From positions 1-64,000 of the forward strand of contig NZ_JARBUY010000001.1 in assembly GCF_028882255.1 (NCBI RefSeq): a stretch of 64,000 nt of DNA, given 5' to 3'. Origin of the DNA: Maribacter polysaccharolyticus (GTDB lineage Bacteria; Bacteroidota; Bacteroidia; Flavobacteriales; Flavobacteriaceae). Below are positions 45,376 through 55,473 of the stretch, one piece after another. The stretch's first letter is position 1; the number at the start of each line of letters is the position of its first letter. A program made the position numbers and the translations under genes. A model generated the notes under the pieces. That model was not told the origin of the DNA and searched no databases. It saw only the letters and a list, made by a program, of their open reading frames with translations.

Positions 45376-46680
45376 GTGCAGAACGAATTCAAAGAACATA
45401 TTCAGGAGAATTTCCCCGAACTGCTTCAAAACAAGTTTTTATTAGCCTGTAGTGGGGGGGTGGATAGTGTCGTTTTGACGCATTTATGCGCCGAAAGTGG
45501 CCTTGACTTTAATCTGGCACATTGCAATTTTAAGCTGCGGGGTACAGAAAGTGACAAAGACGAGGCATTTGTACGGCAATTGGCAAAACAGTTGGGTAAG
45601 ACCGTCTTCGTAAAGCAATTTGATACGAAGGACTATGTCGCCGGTCATAAAGTTTCGGTTCAAATGGCTGCTCGGGAACTGCGTTATGAATGGTTTAATG
45701 ATCTTATGGCGGAATATCGATTAAAAACTTTGGTTACTGCCCATCATGCCGACGATGACCTTGAAACCTTCCTGATAAATCTTTCCCGTGGTACCGGTAT
45801 AAAAGGCTTAACCGGTATTCCGGCGAAAACCGGGTCGATTTCCAGACCGCTTCTGCCGTTTTCCAGGGTAGGGTTGGTAGAATATGCCAATCAACAAAAG
45901 ATCGATTGGCGTGAGGATCAAAGCAATGCCGAGACGAAATACCTGCGAAATAAAATACGCCATACGATCATCCCCTTATTAAAGGAAACACATCCGACCT
46001 TTCTTGACAATTTTCATACGACCCAAAAAAATCTGCAACAGATTTCAGATATTTCCGATATCCATATCAAGCAACTCAAAAACCGATTATTTAGGGAAGA
46101 GGGTGACATAATACGAATTTCCATTGCAGCTTTGCAACGGCTTCAGCCCATCAAAGCTTATTTATACGGATTGTTCAATGCCTACGGTTTTACGGCTTGG
46201 AACGATATAGAACACCTCCTAACGGCCATGAGCGGTAAGGAAGTGAGGTCAAAGACCCATCGCATGCTTAAGGATAGGGACGATTTACTTCTTGGACCGA
46301 TTCCAATACCGTCGCAAGATTCCTATAATATTGATGAAACCATTTCGGAAATAAAAACACCCATAGCCCTGTCGATCGTGCCGGTCGACTTGATTTCGGC
46401 CACGGCGCCCGATGTACTCTATGTGGATAAAGAAACGTTAAAGTATCCCTTGGTGTTAAGAAAGTGGGAAAAAGGCGACTATTTTTACCCATTGGGAATG
46501 AAGGGGCGTAAAAAATTGGCCAAATTCTTTAAGGATGAAAAAATGAATCTCATCGCCAAGGAAAATCAATGGGTATTGTGTTCCGACAACCGTATTGTTT
46601 GGGTTGTAGGGAAACGCGCCGATGAACGTTTTAAGATTACTTCGAATACAAAACAAATCCTAAAAATAAGTTTGAATTGA
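45376..46680 (+). CDS. tilS: tRNA(Ile)-lysidine synthetase
   Basis: The protein has 434 residues starting at GTG. The PP-loop is LACSGGVDSVVL, followed by CNFKLRGTESDKDE and AHHADDDLETFLINLSRGTG, the TilS signature; the C-terminal substrate-binding domain is present (KWEKGDYFYPLGM, KKLAKFFKDEK). It converts C34 of tRNA-Ile(CAU) to lysidine and is essential. It overlaps the next start. Confidence 0.94.
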   Translation: MQNEFKEHIQENFPELLQNKFLLACSGGVDSVVLTHLCAESGLDFNLAHCNFKLRGTESDKDEAFVRQLAKQLGKTVFVKQFDTKDYVAGHKVSVQMAARELRYEWFNDLMAEYRLKTLVTAHHADDDLETFLINLSRGTGIKGLTGIPAKTGSISRPLLPFSRVGLVEYANQQKIDWREDQSNAETKYLRNKIRHTIIPLLKETHPTFLDNFHTTQKNLQQISDISDIHIKQLKNRLFREEGDIIRISIAALQRLQPIKAYLYGLFNAYGFTAWNDIEHLLTAMSGKEVRSKTHRMLKDRDDLLLGPIPIPSQDSYNIDETISEIKTPIALSIVPVDLISATAPDVLYVDKETLKYPLVLRKWEKGDYFYPLGMKGRKKLAKFFKDEKMNLIAKENQWVLCSDNRIVWVVGKRADERFKITSNTKQILKISLN

Positions 46681-48656
46681 TGAAACGATATTTTGCAGTA
46701 GTATTATTGATATTCACGAGTCTCACCTTCTATGCCCAAGATGATGAAAATCCCGTCTCTTGGACACATGAAGTAAAGAAGATCAGTGATACCGAATTTG
46801 ATCTGATCATCAAAGGGGATATTTTCAAAGGTTGGCACGTTTATTCCCAATTTACGGCCGAAGGGGGGTCTTTACCGAGTGAGTTTACCTACAAAAAGGC
46901 GGGCGTCGATTATGAATTGGTAGGGGGGACTAAGGAAAGTCCGACCGAAACGGCCTATAGCGATATCTTTGAGGTCGATGAGACTTTTTTTAGGAAACAA
47001 GCCGTTTTTACCCAAAGGGTTAAATTGCTGAAACCCGATATACGCCAAATCGATGTGAATCTTTTTTATCAGGTATGTAAGGAGGTTTGTATAGCGGTGG
47101 ATAAGGATTTCATTTTTGTGTTGGATGGTGGTGAGGCGGTTACCGTTGAAAAAAATGTGGATGATCGCAGTTTGGCCATGGGAGAGACCTTAAAATTAAA
47201 CCTAAAGAACAAGGATAGGTTAACCGAAGGTAGTGATTCCAACCCTGAAACATCGAGTTTATGGGTGATTTTTGGATTCGGTTTCTTGGGCGGACTAATT
47301 GCCTTATTGACACCATGTGTTTTCCCGATGATCCCTTTGACCGTATCCTTTTTTACAAAGCAAGCGCAAAATAAATCCAAGGGTATAGTTAACGCCTTAT
47401 TATATGGTTTTTTTATTGTCTTGATCTATGTGTTGTTGAGCCTGCCGTTCCATATATTCGATTCGGTCGATTCCCAAATACTGAATACCATTGCTACGAA
47501 TATTTGGTTGAATCTCGCTTTTTTCATCATTTTCGTCTTTTTTGCATTTTCATTTTTCGGATATTATGAATTGACGCTCCCAAGTTCTTGGGCCAATAAG
47601 ATGGATGATGCCTCGAACAAAGTTGGGGGGGCGATCGGGATCTTCTTTATGGCGGTTACCTTGGCCATTGTTTCGTTTTCCTGTACGGGTCCGATCCTTG
47701 GCGGATTATTGGGGAGTACGACCTTGGCAGAAGGAGAGGTAGCCAATAACCTTACCGCAGGTATGACCGGTTTCGGAGTGGCCTTGGCTTTTCCGTTCGC
47801 ATTGTTCGCGATGTTCCCTGCATGGTTGAATTCGCTTCCCAAATCGGGTGGATGGATGACCACGGTAAAGGTGGTACTGGGATTTCTGGAATTGGCCTTG
47901 GCCTTTAAATTCCTTTCCAATGCCGATTTGGTAGGGAATTGGGGGATTTTTAAACGCGAGATCTTCTTAGGGGTTTGGATCTTACTTTTTGTATTGTTAA
48001 CGCTATATCTTTTTGGTTTGATCCGATTTAAACACGACGGACCCAAACAGAGATTGTCATTGGGTAGGAAAATTACAGGGTTGATAAGTTTCGCCTTTAC
48101 GGTCTATATGGTGTTAGGGGTTTTGAAATTCACCAATTTGAAATTGTTGAGTGGTTTTCCACCTCCCGATTTCTATAGTGTTTATCAGCAAGAAAGCGAT
48201 TGCCCGTTGGGCATCGATTGTTATAAGGATTTCAATGAGGGAGTGGCTTATGCCAAATCGGTGGGGAAACCCATCTTATTGGATTTTACGGGTTGGGCTT
48301 GTGTAAACTGTCGAAAGATGGAGGAAAATGTATGGAGCGACCCCGAAGTATATCCGTTACTAAAAGATGAATATGTTTTGATATCCTTATATATCGATGA
48401 TCGAAAAGCGCTTCCTGAAACCGAGCAGTTCGATTTTAAATATGACAGTGGTCGGGTAAAAACCATACAGACGATAGGACAGAAATGGGGAACCTTCCAG
48501 ACTGTTAACTTCAATTCGGCTTCCCAACCGTATTATGTACTTATTTCCCCGGAACTGGAAGTATTGAATCGTGCCATTCAAAGTGCACCCAGTGATGAAT
48601 ATCGCGATTGGTTGCGTAAAGGGTTGGAAAACCTTAAAAGCCTGGGTAAAAATTAG
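46680..48656 (+). CDS. dsbD: Thiol:disulfide interchange protein DsbD-type
   Basis: The protein has 658 residues with a signal peptide (MKRYFAVVLLIFTSLTFYA). Domains: N-terminal periplasmic domain with CKEVC near 140-145, a central membrane part of about eight helices with TPCVFPMIP and SFSCTGPILGG, and a C-terminal thioredoxin-like domain with WACVNC. It carries electrons from cytoplasmic thioredoxin to periplasmic proteins. The ATG shares a base with the tilS stop (TGATG-type). A terminator follows at 48682. Confidence 0.93.
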   Translation: MKRYFAVVLLIFTSLTFYAQDDENPVSWTHEVKKISDTEFDLIIKGDIFKGWHVYSQFTAEGGSLPSEFTYKKAGVDYELVGGTKESPTETAYSDIFEVDETFFRKQAVFTQRVKLLKPDIRQIDVNLFYQVCKEVCIAVDKDFIFVLDGGEAVTVEKNVDDRSLAMGETLKLNLKNKDRLTEGSDSNPETSSLWVIFGFGFLGGLIALLTPCVFPMIPLTVSFFTKQAQNKSKGIVNALLYGFFIVLIYVLLSLPFHIFDSVDSQILNTIATNIWLNLAFFIIFVFFAFSFFGYYELTLPSSWANKMDDASNKVGGAIGIFFMAVTLAIVSFSCTGPILGGLLGSTTLAEGEVANNLTAGMTGFGVALAFPFALFAMFPAWLNSLPKSGGWMTTVKVVLGFLELALAFKFLSNADLVGNWGIFKREIFLGVWILLFVLLTLYLFGLIRFKHDGPKQRLSLGRKITGLISFAFTVYMVLGVLKFTNLKLLSGFPPPDFYSVYQQESDCPLGIDCYKDFNEGVAYAKSVGKPILLDFTGWACVNCRKMEENVWSDPEVYPLLKDEYVLISLYIDDRKALPETEQFDFKYDSGRVKTIQTIGQKWGTFQTVNFNSASQPYYVLISPELEVLNRAIQSAPSDEYRDWLRKGLENLKSLGKN

Positions 48657-48681
48657 ACCTTAAATAATTGATTCTATGAAT

Positions 48682-48707
48682 AAAAAGCACCTTTATGGGT
48701 GCTTTTT
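48682..48707 (+). terminator. Terminator of the fmn-reductase-to-dsbD transcript
   Basis: AAAAAGCACC (48682-48691) pairs with GGTGCTTTTT (48698-48707) around TTTATG, followed by further T. It lies 26 bp after the dsbD stop on the same strand. Confidence 0.82.
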
Positions 48708-48755
48708 TTATTTATTAAATAATCCTACCTTACAAAATGAACCGAGACTAATACA

Positions 48756-51152
48756 ATGAAACACCTTAAAACAATTGGATGGGCAGTATTGGTGCTTTTG
48801 GCCGTATCTGCCTTATTCGCCGGAGTAACCATCAATAACCTAGCCCCAACCTACGAAGGGCAAAAGACGCTCCCAAAATTAGCCCAAGAGACCCAAGTGT
48901 ATTATGACCCCTACGGTATTCCACATATTTATGCCGATAATATCGAAGATGCATTTCGTACGTTAGGATATGTTCATGCCCAAGATCGTTTATGGCAAAT
49001 GGAGTTGTTGCGAAGGATCGGTACTGGACGCCTATCAGAGGTTTTTGGCCGTAAAATGTTGGATACCGATAAATTCTTCCTCTCGCTGGGAATCGATGAG
49101 GCTACCGAACAAACGGTTTCGGAATTGGATATGAACAACCCCATGGTACGGTTATCACAAGCATATTTGGATGGTCTCAATCAATTCATAGCCGAAGGGC
49201 CGACCCCCTTGGAGTTTTATTTGACCGGTATTGAAAAGGCACCTTTTGAGTTGGGGGATGTTTATAATATTGTGGGGTATATGGCCTTTAGCTTTGCCAT
49301 GGCCCATAAAACCGATCCTTTACTGACCAACATCAAAGAGAAACTGGGAACCGCATACCTGGTGGATTTGGATTTGAAAGTAGACCCACATACCGTTTGG
49401 ATCAAAAACCATAGGGAAGTACCTGAAGACACCCTTATGAATTCGATAGCCGCAGCGACGTCCAAGGCTTTGAAATCACTGTCTTTACCCCTGTTCGAAG
49501 GGAGTAACAGTTGGGTAATAGCCCCTGAAAAGACCAGAAACGGAAAGGTGATCTTTGCCAACGATCCCCATATCGGATTTTCACAACCTGCTGTTTGGTA
49601 CGAGGCACACATCAGCACCCCTGACTATGAGAAATACGGGTTTTTTATGGGGGGCATTCCTTTTCCTTTACTGGCACACGACCGTCATAGTGCCTATGGT
49701 CTGACCATGTTCGAAAATGATGATATCGACTTTTTTTATGAGGAAACACATTCAACCGATAAAGAAAAATACAAAACGAAATATGGTTGGTCTACCTATG
49801 AAAAGGTTGAGAAGACCATTAAAATAAAGGATTCCAGCGATTATCGTTTTACCTACAGAAAGTCCGTTCACGGTCCCATAATGAACGGGGTTGCAGACCA
49901 GGTAAAGGGGGAACGGCCCATCGCAATGTGGTGGATGTACACCCAACATAAAAATGAGGTCATGGATGTTTTTTATAAAATGTCGCAAGCAAAAAACAAA
50001 GCTGAATTTCAACGGGCACTTCCCAAAATGCATGCCCCGGGTTTGAATATCATGTATGGTGATGCCGAAGGCAATGTGGCTTGGTGGGCGACCGCAAAAC
50101 TATATAAGGATGCCAATAGTGATAATACCAAATTTGTTTTAGGGGATTCTTCCGATTTGAATGTTCCCGAACGGTATTTGGATTTTTCACAGAATCCCCA
50201 AGCCATCAATCCCCCTTGGAAGTATGTGTATTCGGCCAATAACCAACCTGATTCCATTGCAGGGATGCAGTACCCCGGCTACTATTTGCCCGAAAATAGG
50301 GCCCTACGGATTACCGATCTTCTGGAGGCTAAGAATGACTGGACTTTGGAGGATGTAAAAGGTATGATCAATGATGTGGTTTCCCCTGTACATCCCATGA
50401 TCGTGGATAACTTAGGAAAATATATCCTTAAAAGTGATCTTTCCGGAGATCAACTTGCGGTGTTAGACCGTTTATTGGCTTGGAAAGGTGAAAGCCATTT
50501 GAAAAGTATGGAACCGACGGTATTCCATCGTTGGGTCTACTTTTTCCTGAAAAACACCTTTGCCGATGAATTGGGCGAAGAAATGTTCGGGCAATTCTTG
50601 TCGACCCATTTATTAAAGCGGAGTATTGCTCCCATGGCCGCCATAAAGGAATCCGTTTGGTGGGATGATAGCACCACCCTATCGGTGGTCGAAACGAAAA
50701 CGGACATCGTAACCACATCTTTTATTGAAGCCTGCAATGCCTTGAAGAACGAATTAGGGCCCGATTGGAAGGGATGGACATGGGAGAAGGTACATACTTT
50801 GGAACATTCGCACCCTATAGGACAAGTGGAGGCACTTCGTTCGTTTTTTAATGTAGGTCCTTTTCCCGTTGTGGGTACTCGTGAGGTCATCAATAATATG
50901 GCTTTTGATTACGATGGTGATGGCATGAACAATGTTACGGCAGGACCATCAACTCGGCGTGTAATCGATTTTTCCGATATTGAGAACAGTATGGGCATAA
51001 TACCCACGGGGCAATCGGGCAATCCGTTCAGTGAACATTATGACGATCAGGCGGAAATGTATGTACGGGGCGAATTTCGAAAAATGATGCTGAATGAAAC
51101 CGAAATTATGGAGACCTCAAAATCTTTACTTACATTTAAGCTTACAGAATAA
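48756..51152 (+). CDS. Penicillin acylase-family (Ntn-hydrolase) protein
   Basis: The protein has 798 residues with an N-terminal signal anchor (about 5-27). The precursor layout is clear: alpha part with YDPYGIPHIYADNIEDAF, the processing site and catalytic Ser in FEGSNSWVIAP, and the beta part with FANDPHIGFSQPAVWYE. Members cut themselves into two chains and hydrolyse amide bonds of beta-lactams or acyl-homoserine lactones. Its substrate is unknown; periplasmic location is expected. The next gene follows after 8 bp. Confidence 0.92.
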   Translation: MKHLKTIGWAVLVLLAVSALFAGVTINNLAPTYEGQKTLPKLAQETQVYYDPYGIPHIYADNIEDAFRTLGYVHAQDRLWQMELLRRIGTGRLSEVFGRKMLDTDKFFLSLGIDEATEQTVSELDMNNPMVRLSQAYLDGLNQFIAEGPTPLEFYLTGIEKAPFELGDVYNIVGYMAFSFAMAHKTDPLLTNIKEKLGTAYLVDLDLKVDPHTVWIKNHREVPEDTLMNSIAAATSKALKSLSLPLFEGSNSWVIAPEKTRNGKVIFANDPHIGFSQPAVWYEAHISTPDYEKYGFFMGGIPFPLLAHDRHSAYGLTMFENDDIDFFYEETHSTDKEKYKTKYGWSTYEKVEKTIKIKDSSDYRFTYRKSVHGPIMNGVADQVKGERPIAMWWMYTQHKNEVMDVFYKMSQAKNKAEFQRALPKMHAPGLNIMYGDAEGNVAWWATAKLYKDANSDNTKFVLGDSSDLNVPERYLDFSQNPQAINPPWKYVYSANNQPDSIAGMQYPGYYLPENRALRITDLLEAKNDWTLEDVKGMINDVVSPVHPMIVDNLGKYILKSDLSGDQLAVLDRLLAWKGESHLKSMEPTVFHRWVYFFLKNTFADELGEEMFGQFLSTHLLKRSIAPMAAIKESVWWDDSTTLSVVETKTDIVTTSFIEACNALKNELGPDWKGWTWEKVHTLEHSHPIGQVEALRSFFNVGPFPVVGTREVINNMAFDYDGDGMNNVTAGPSTRRVIDFSDIENSMGIIPTGQSGNPFSEHYDDQAEMYVRGEFRKMMLNETEIMETSKSLLTFKLTE

Positions 51153-51160
51153 GACAATTT

Positions 51161-52696
51161 ATGCTTACAAAAGTATTTGGAAGTGCGGTTTTCGGGGTGG
51201 AGGCTACGACCATCACCGTCGAGGTCAATGTAGACAAAGGGGTGGGATACCATTTGGTCGGCCTGCCCGATAATGCCATTAAGGAGAGTAATTATCGAAT
51301 TGCAGCGGCCCTATTGAATAACGGTTATAAAATCCCAGGGAAGAAAATCACCATCAATATGGCCCCAGCGGATCTTCGAAAGGAAGGTTCCGCTTATGAT
51401 CTTACCTTGGCTTTGGGAATATTGACCGCATCTGGCCAAATACAATCGAACGATTTGGAAAAATACCTCATTATGGGAGAACTTTCCTTGGACGGTAGTT
51501 TACAACCCATCAAAGGGGCTTTGCCTATTGCCGTAAAAGCAAGGGAAGAAGGTTTTACGGGATTCATATTACCAAAAGATAATGCCAAAGAGGCTGCTAT
51601 CGTTTCCGATTTAAAGGTCTATGGAGTTGATAATATCAAGGAGGTCATCGATTTTTTCGACAAGGATGAACCTTTGGAACAGACCATTGTGGATACCCGG
51701 GCGGAGTTTTATAAAAATCTCGATTTTCCCGAATTCGATTTTTCGGATGTAAAGGGGCAGGAGAGTATTAAGCGCTGTATGGAAATTGCAGCGGCCGGCG
51801 GTCATAATATAATTTTAATAGGACCACCAGGATCGGGTAAGACGATGCTTGCCAAGCGATTGCCCTCTATTTTACCGCCAATGACCTTGCATGAAGCTTT
51901 GGAGACCACCAAGATACACAGTGTTGTCGGGAAGATCAAAAATATGGGGTTGATGAGTCAACGCCCGTTCCGTAGTCCCCATCATACCATTTCGGATGTT
52001 GCTCTCGTAGGTGGTGGGGCCTATCCGCAACCAGGGGAGATTTCCCTTTCCCATAATGGAGTGTTGTTTTTGGATGAGCTGCCTGAATTCAAAAGAGGGG
52101 TATTGGAAGTCATGCGCCAACCCTTGGAAGATCGTGAAGTTACCATTTCCAGGGCACGCTTTACGGTTACCTATCCCAGTAGTTTTATGTTGGTCGCGAG
52201 TATGAATCCGAGTCCGGGTGGGTATTTCAATGACCCCGACGCTCCGGTAACTTCTTCCCCGGCCGAAATGCAGCGCTATTTGGGAAAGATATCAGGGCCG
52301 CTTTTGGACCGTATCGATATCCATATAGAAGTTACCCCGGTTCCATTCGAAAAGCTTTCCGAAGATAGGAAAGGGGAGAGTAGTGTGGAAATACGTAAGC
52401 GGGTCACGGCAGCGAGGGAAATACAGACCGAACGCTTTAAGGAATTGGAACATGTGCATTACAATGCCCAAATGAATACCAAACAGATAAGGGAGTATTG
52501 TAAATTGGATGAACCTTCCAAATTATTATTGAAGAATGCCATGGAGCGTTTAAACCTTTCCGCACGGGCCTATGACCGTATTTTAAAAGTGGCACGGACC
52601 ATTGCAGATCTGGAAATGAGTGAACAGGTTTTCGGCCCTCATATCAGTGAAGCCATCCAATATCGAAGTCTGGATAGGGAGGGGTGGTTGGGATAA
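51161..52696 (+). CDS. comM: YifB/ComM-family Mg-chelatase-like AAA ATPase
   Basis: The protein has 511 residues: N-terminal Lon-protease-like ChlI domain (about 1-180), AAA core with Walker A IGPPGSGKTMLAKRLPS and Walker B VLFLDELPEF, the RSPHHTISDVALVGGG loop, and a C-terminal Mg-chelatase lid. ComM is a helicase that widens branch migration in natural transformation. In Bacteroidota the role is less tested. Confidence 0.93.
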   Translation: MLTKVFGSAVFGVEATTITVEVNVDKGVGYHLVGLPDNAIKESNYRIAAALLNNGYKIPGKKITINMAPADLRKEGSAYDLTLALGILTASGQIQSNDLEKYLIMGELSLDGSLQPIKGALPIAVKAREEGFTGFILPKDNAKEAAIVSDLKVYGVDNIKEVIDFFDKDEPLEQTIVDTRAEFYKNLDFPEFDFSDVKGQESIKRCMEIAAAGGHNIILIGPPGSGKTMLAKRLPSILPPMTLHEALETTKIHSVVGKIKNMGLMSQRPFRSPHHTISDVALVGGGAYPQPGEISLSHNGVLFLDELPEFKRGVLEVMRQPLEDREVTISRARFTVTYPSSFMLVASMNPSPGGYFNDPDAPVTSSPAEMQRYLGKISGPLLDRIDIHIEVTPVPFEKLSEDRKGESSVEIRKRVTAAREIQTERFKELEHVHYNAQMNTKQIREYCKLDEPSKLLLKNAMERLNLSARAYDRILKVARTIADLEMSEQVFGPHISEAIQYRSLDREGWLG

Positions 52697-52816
52697 GTAG
52701 AAGTCCCAAACCCCATAGAAGCATGACGTTACTGTCCGTAGTGGAATTTTTAAAGGAAGATTGATTATTTTGAATCAATTGATCTTAATGGACCTTCTCT
52801 TAATCGAATAATTTTC

Positions 52817-53461
52817 CTATTTATAGGTTCTTAAAAGAAAATGAGAATGATATTTGCCAAATAAAATGACATATAGGAATAGTTTGGTGTGTTTGGCATT
52901 CAATTTTTTTTTGAATTTGATTGTAGACCTGTTAAAATATGCCGAAACACTATAAACCCTATCCCTTCCTAAATCTTTTAAAAGGCCATAACTTTTATAT
53001 CGTAGATAGGGTGCGAGGTTTTTACCTCGATATGACTCAAAAGTATACATATTAAGCAAATAGGCTTCATTATCCTTAAGTTCAAACTTTTTGCGATTGT
53101 AATTAAAATCGTTCAACTCAATAAACATGTAAGCGGCTATTTCATTGTCGTGCCTTAAACCGATACAAATTTGTCCTTCCTGATAGCCACGGAGCAATTC
53201 TTCTTTGCTCATTCCCCGTTTGGTTTTTCCGATTTCGATTATTTCATCAAGAGTGATATGGTCAAATATATATTTAGAAGGATTTTCGTCTTTTATTTCA
53301 GGTTGTTGGCAAGGCGATGAAGCTTCCAAAACCCAATAGAAAGGATCAAAATCCAGGCCTATTTTGGCGAACCTATTACGTATTCCATAGAACAATAGGC
53401 CATTTTTTATAATATTTGAGAACCACTGGATTTTATAAAATTTATTATTGTTGACCTCCAT
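52817..53461 (-). CDS. GNAT-fold acetyltransferase-like protein
   Basis: The protein has 214 residues. The C-terminal half looks like a GNAT domain (EAYLLNMYTFESYRGKNLAPYLRYKSYGLL, with an R-G-K-N-L-A pattern like the acetyl-CoA loop), while the N-terminal 75 residues are unusual. The acceptor is unknown. It lies 15 bp downstream of the BKACE gene, likely in the same transcript, and could act in the same amino-acid or beta-keto acid pathway. Confidence 0.72.
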   Translation of the reverse strand: MEVNNNKFYKIQWFSNIIKNGLLFYGIRNRFAKIGLDFDPFYWVLEASSPCQQPEIKDENPSKYIFDHITLDEIIEIGKTKRGMSKEELLRGYQEGQICIGLRHDNEIAAYMFIELNDFNYNRKKFELKDNEAYLLNMYTFESYRGKNLAPYLRYKSYGLLKDLGRDRVYSVSAYFNRSTIKFKKKLNAKHTKLFLYVILFGKYHSHFLLRTYK

Positions 53462-53476
53462 GGAAAAGTGTTAGTT

Positions 53477-54340
53477 TTAACTTGTTCTACCATAATTACC
53501 ATTGCCTACCTCGAATTTCATTCTTTTTCTGAATTCTTGTGAGGTCATTAATTCCCGAGAATTGGTTTCAGCCAAACTTTTTACCCGTTTTAAAAGCTCT
53601 AAGTTGGTGGCCAATTTTGTCCTCGATGTGTCGTACCAAATATTATCTTCAATACCTACCCTGACTCCCCCTCCAATTGCAATTGACAATGAATTCATTT
53701 TCAATTGATCTTTTCCTATTCCGGCAAAACTCCACAAAGCGTCGATGGGCAGATCATTGAGAAGTACCCCGGCATGTAACAGATTAGCCTGGGAACAAGC
53801 TATATTCCCCAATAAAAGATTAAAGTAAAAAGGAGGCTGCAATAGCTTTTTGCGAATTAGATATTTCGCATAATTCAGCATGCCTATATCGAAAACTTCA
53901 AGTTCTGGAACAATACCCTTATCTAACATTATAGTTGCCAAATCTTGTACCATTTTCGGTGAATTGATACTGGCCGTGGCATTAAAGTTAAGGGAACTTA
54001 ACGTTAAACTACCCATATCGGGTTTTAGTGCTCCTTCAAGGAATAATGGATCTCCACGTTGTTCCAATTCGGTAAAATCCCTACCACTCAACGATACACA
54101 AAGAACAAGTTCTGGGGCGAATTTACGTATGCCTTCGATAATTTGAGCATATATTTCCTTCTTATAAGTAGGCTTACCGGTAATTTCATCCCGAGCGTGC
54201 AAATGCACCATCGTAATTCCAAGATCACATGCTTTGTGCACATCCTCCACAATTTCTGATACACTTATAGGGACATGTTGGGTCATTGCTTTGGTGGGAA
54301 TCATTCCCGTAGGGGTGAAATTGATAATCAGCTTTTCCAT
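53477..54340 (-). CDS. Beta-keto acid cleavage enzyme (BKACE, DUF849)
   Basis: The protein has 287 residues of TIM-barrel type. Zinc ligands His46 and His48 sit in MVHLHARDE, and the third ligand Glu is in RVGIEDNIW near 232, as in the 3-keto-5-aminohexanoate cleavage enzyme. The family splits a beta-keto acid with acetyl-CoA into acetoacetate and a CoA ester. The substrate here (for example a lysine or carnitine catabolite) is not indicated. Confidence 0.87.
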   Translation of the reverse strand: MEKLIINFTPTGMIPTKAMTQHVPISVSEIVEDVHKACDLGITMVHLHARDEITGKPTYKKEIYAQIIEGIRKFAPELVLCVSLSGRDFTELEQRGDPLFLEGALKPDMGSLTLSSLNFNATASINSPKMVQDLATIMLDKGIVPELEVFDIGMLNYAKYLIRKKLLQPPFYFNLLLGNIACSQANLLHAGVLLNDLPIDALWSFAGIGKDQLKMNSLSIAIGGGVRVGIEDNIWYDTSRTKLATNLELLKRVKSLAETNSRELMTSQEFRKRMKFEVGNGNYGRTS

Positions 54341-54765
54341 TAGAGTGTTAAATAATTGTAGTAATAATACAATTTATTTCAAGGTTTTAAGGCGATCGGC
54401 TTAAGTACTTTAAATTTAAGTTGTTCTGTCGATTAAAGGGGAATTATTCGCTATACTTGGCTAAATCACAGTTGTTTGACAAAAATTAATACTTATTTTT
54501 TAAATATTATGGAATACATGGGATGATCCATTCTTCCATGGCCATTTTGTTTAGATCACTTGACAGGGAAGCATTGTTGGGATAACCATGTATTGTCTAC
54601 GAAATCTTTATCGAAAGACAAGCTTTGAAAAGGGCACTTAGATAGGGACATTCGCAAATATAAAAGCCCCATGAAGGGGCTTTTACAAACGACAAAGTTA
54701 ATGGATAGTGAAAGAAAACGTGTTTCTTTAATTGTCATTTTCTATTTGGTTTACAGCATATACCT
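54341..54765. other. Intergenic region with the terminator of the ars-like operon
   Basis: This 425-base region has no gene I can support; the short minus ORF at 54556-54738 lies across the terminator and is rejected. It holds the hairpin at 54661-54685 and, on the minus strand next to it, a TATATTTG box (54655-54662) that could be a promoter towards the BKACE gene, though nearly 300 bases from its ATG. Confidence 0.5.
54661..54685 (-). terminator. Terminator of the ArsR-headed operon
   Basis: TAAAAGCCCC (54661-54670) pairs perfectly with GGGGCTTTTA (54676-54685) around a 5-base loop. It lies 80 bp beyond the last gene of the operon (which ends at 54766). Confidence 0.78.
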
Positions 54766-55473
54766 TTATAATATTCCTGCAAAAATGGAAACATAATACA
54801 CCCCCGTAATAATAAAAACGACTCCGGCGCCGCTTCTCATGATTTTTTCAATTTTAGTGATCCGGTTATAGAATACACCTACTTTACCTGCTGTAAAGGC
54901 CAATAGGTAAGTAAAAAGAATTACAGGTAACCCAGTTCCGAATGCGAATATTATCGGTAAATACAATCCGTCTGCAGAGGCTATTGTCATTGGGATGAGC
55001 ATGCCGAAAAACAGTGCACCACTATAAGGGCAAAATGCCAAGGCAAAGACGACCCCGATCAAAAAAGACCCCAATAGGCCTTTATCCTGGAATTTTTCGG
55101 ATAGTTTTTCTTGAAAATTCGTCTTTCCCAAAAAGTTAAGTTTTATGATATTCAGCATAATCAACCCTATGATGATCAATAATGGACCTAAATACTTTTC
55201 CCCATTCTGATTAAAGAACCGGGCAATATGAAACTTGCTGGCCCCAAAATACAGGATCAAACCGATTACGGTATAACTAAATCCCCTTCCTAAGGAATAA
55301 AGCAATCCACTTAAAAACACTTTCCGTTGGCTGGAAATGTTTTTCGAGATAAAGGCAGTCGCAGTTATATTGGTCGCCAAAGGACATGGACTGATGGCTG
55401 TCATTAGTCCTAGTATAAATGCCGATAAAATGGGGAAATTATAATTTTCCAATAGCGATTTCAGGAAATCCAT
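54766..55473 (-). CDS. ArsG-like permease (CcdA/DsbD-type membrane protein)
   Basis: The protein has 235 residues with six or more transmembrane helices. Two conserved cysteines lie in SPCPLATN (Cys30) and FCPYSGALFF (Cys148), the membrane thiol pair seen in DsbD/CcdA relatives. In Bacteroides, ArsG is described as the permease that exports reduced aromatic arsenicals together with ArsE and ArsF. That name is given here by similarity of order and motifs. It is the last gene of the operon, directly abutting the ArsF-like gene. Transport of electrons instead of arsenic is an alternative. Confidence 0.7.
   Translation of the reverse strand: MDFLKSLLENYNFPILSAFILGLMTAISPCPLATNITATAFISKNISSQRKVFLSGLLYSLGRGFSYTVIGLILYFGASKFHIARFFNQNGEKYLGPLLIIIGLIMLNIIKLNFLGKTNFQEKLSEKFQDKGLLGSFLIGVVFALAFCPYSGALFFGMLIPMTIASADGLYLPIIFAFGTGLPVILFTYLLAFTAGKVGVFYNRITKIEKIMRSGAGVVFIITGVYYVSIFAGIL

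Noticed and set aside
54556-54738. Minus-strand ORF of 60 codons in the gap before the BKACE gene
   Set aside because: It spans the strong terminator hairpin at 54661-54685 and shows no protein features.
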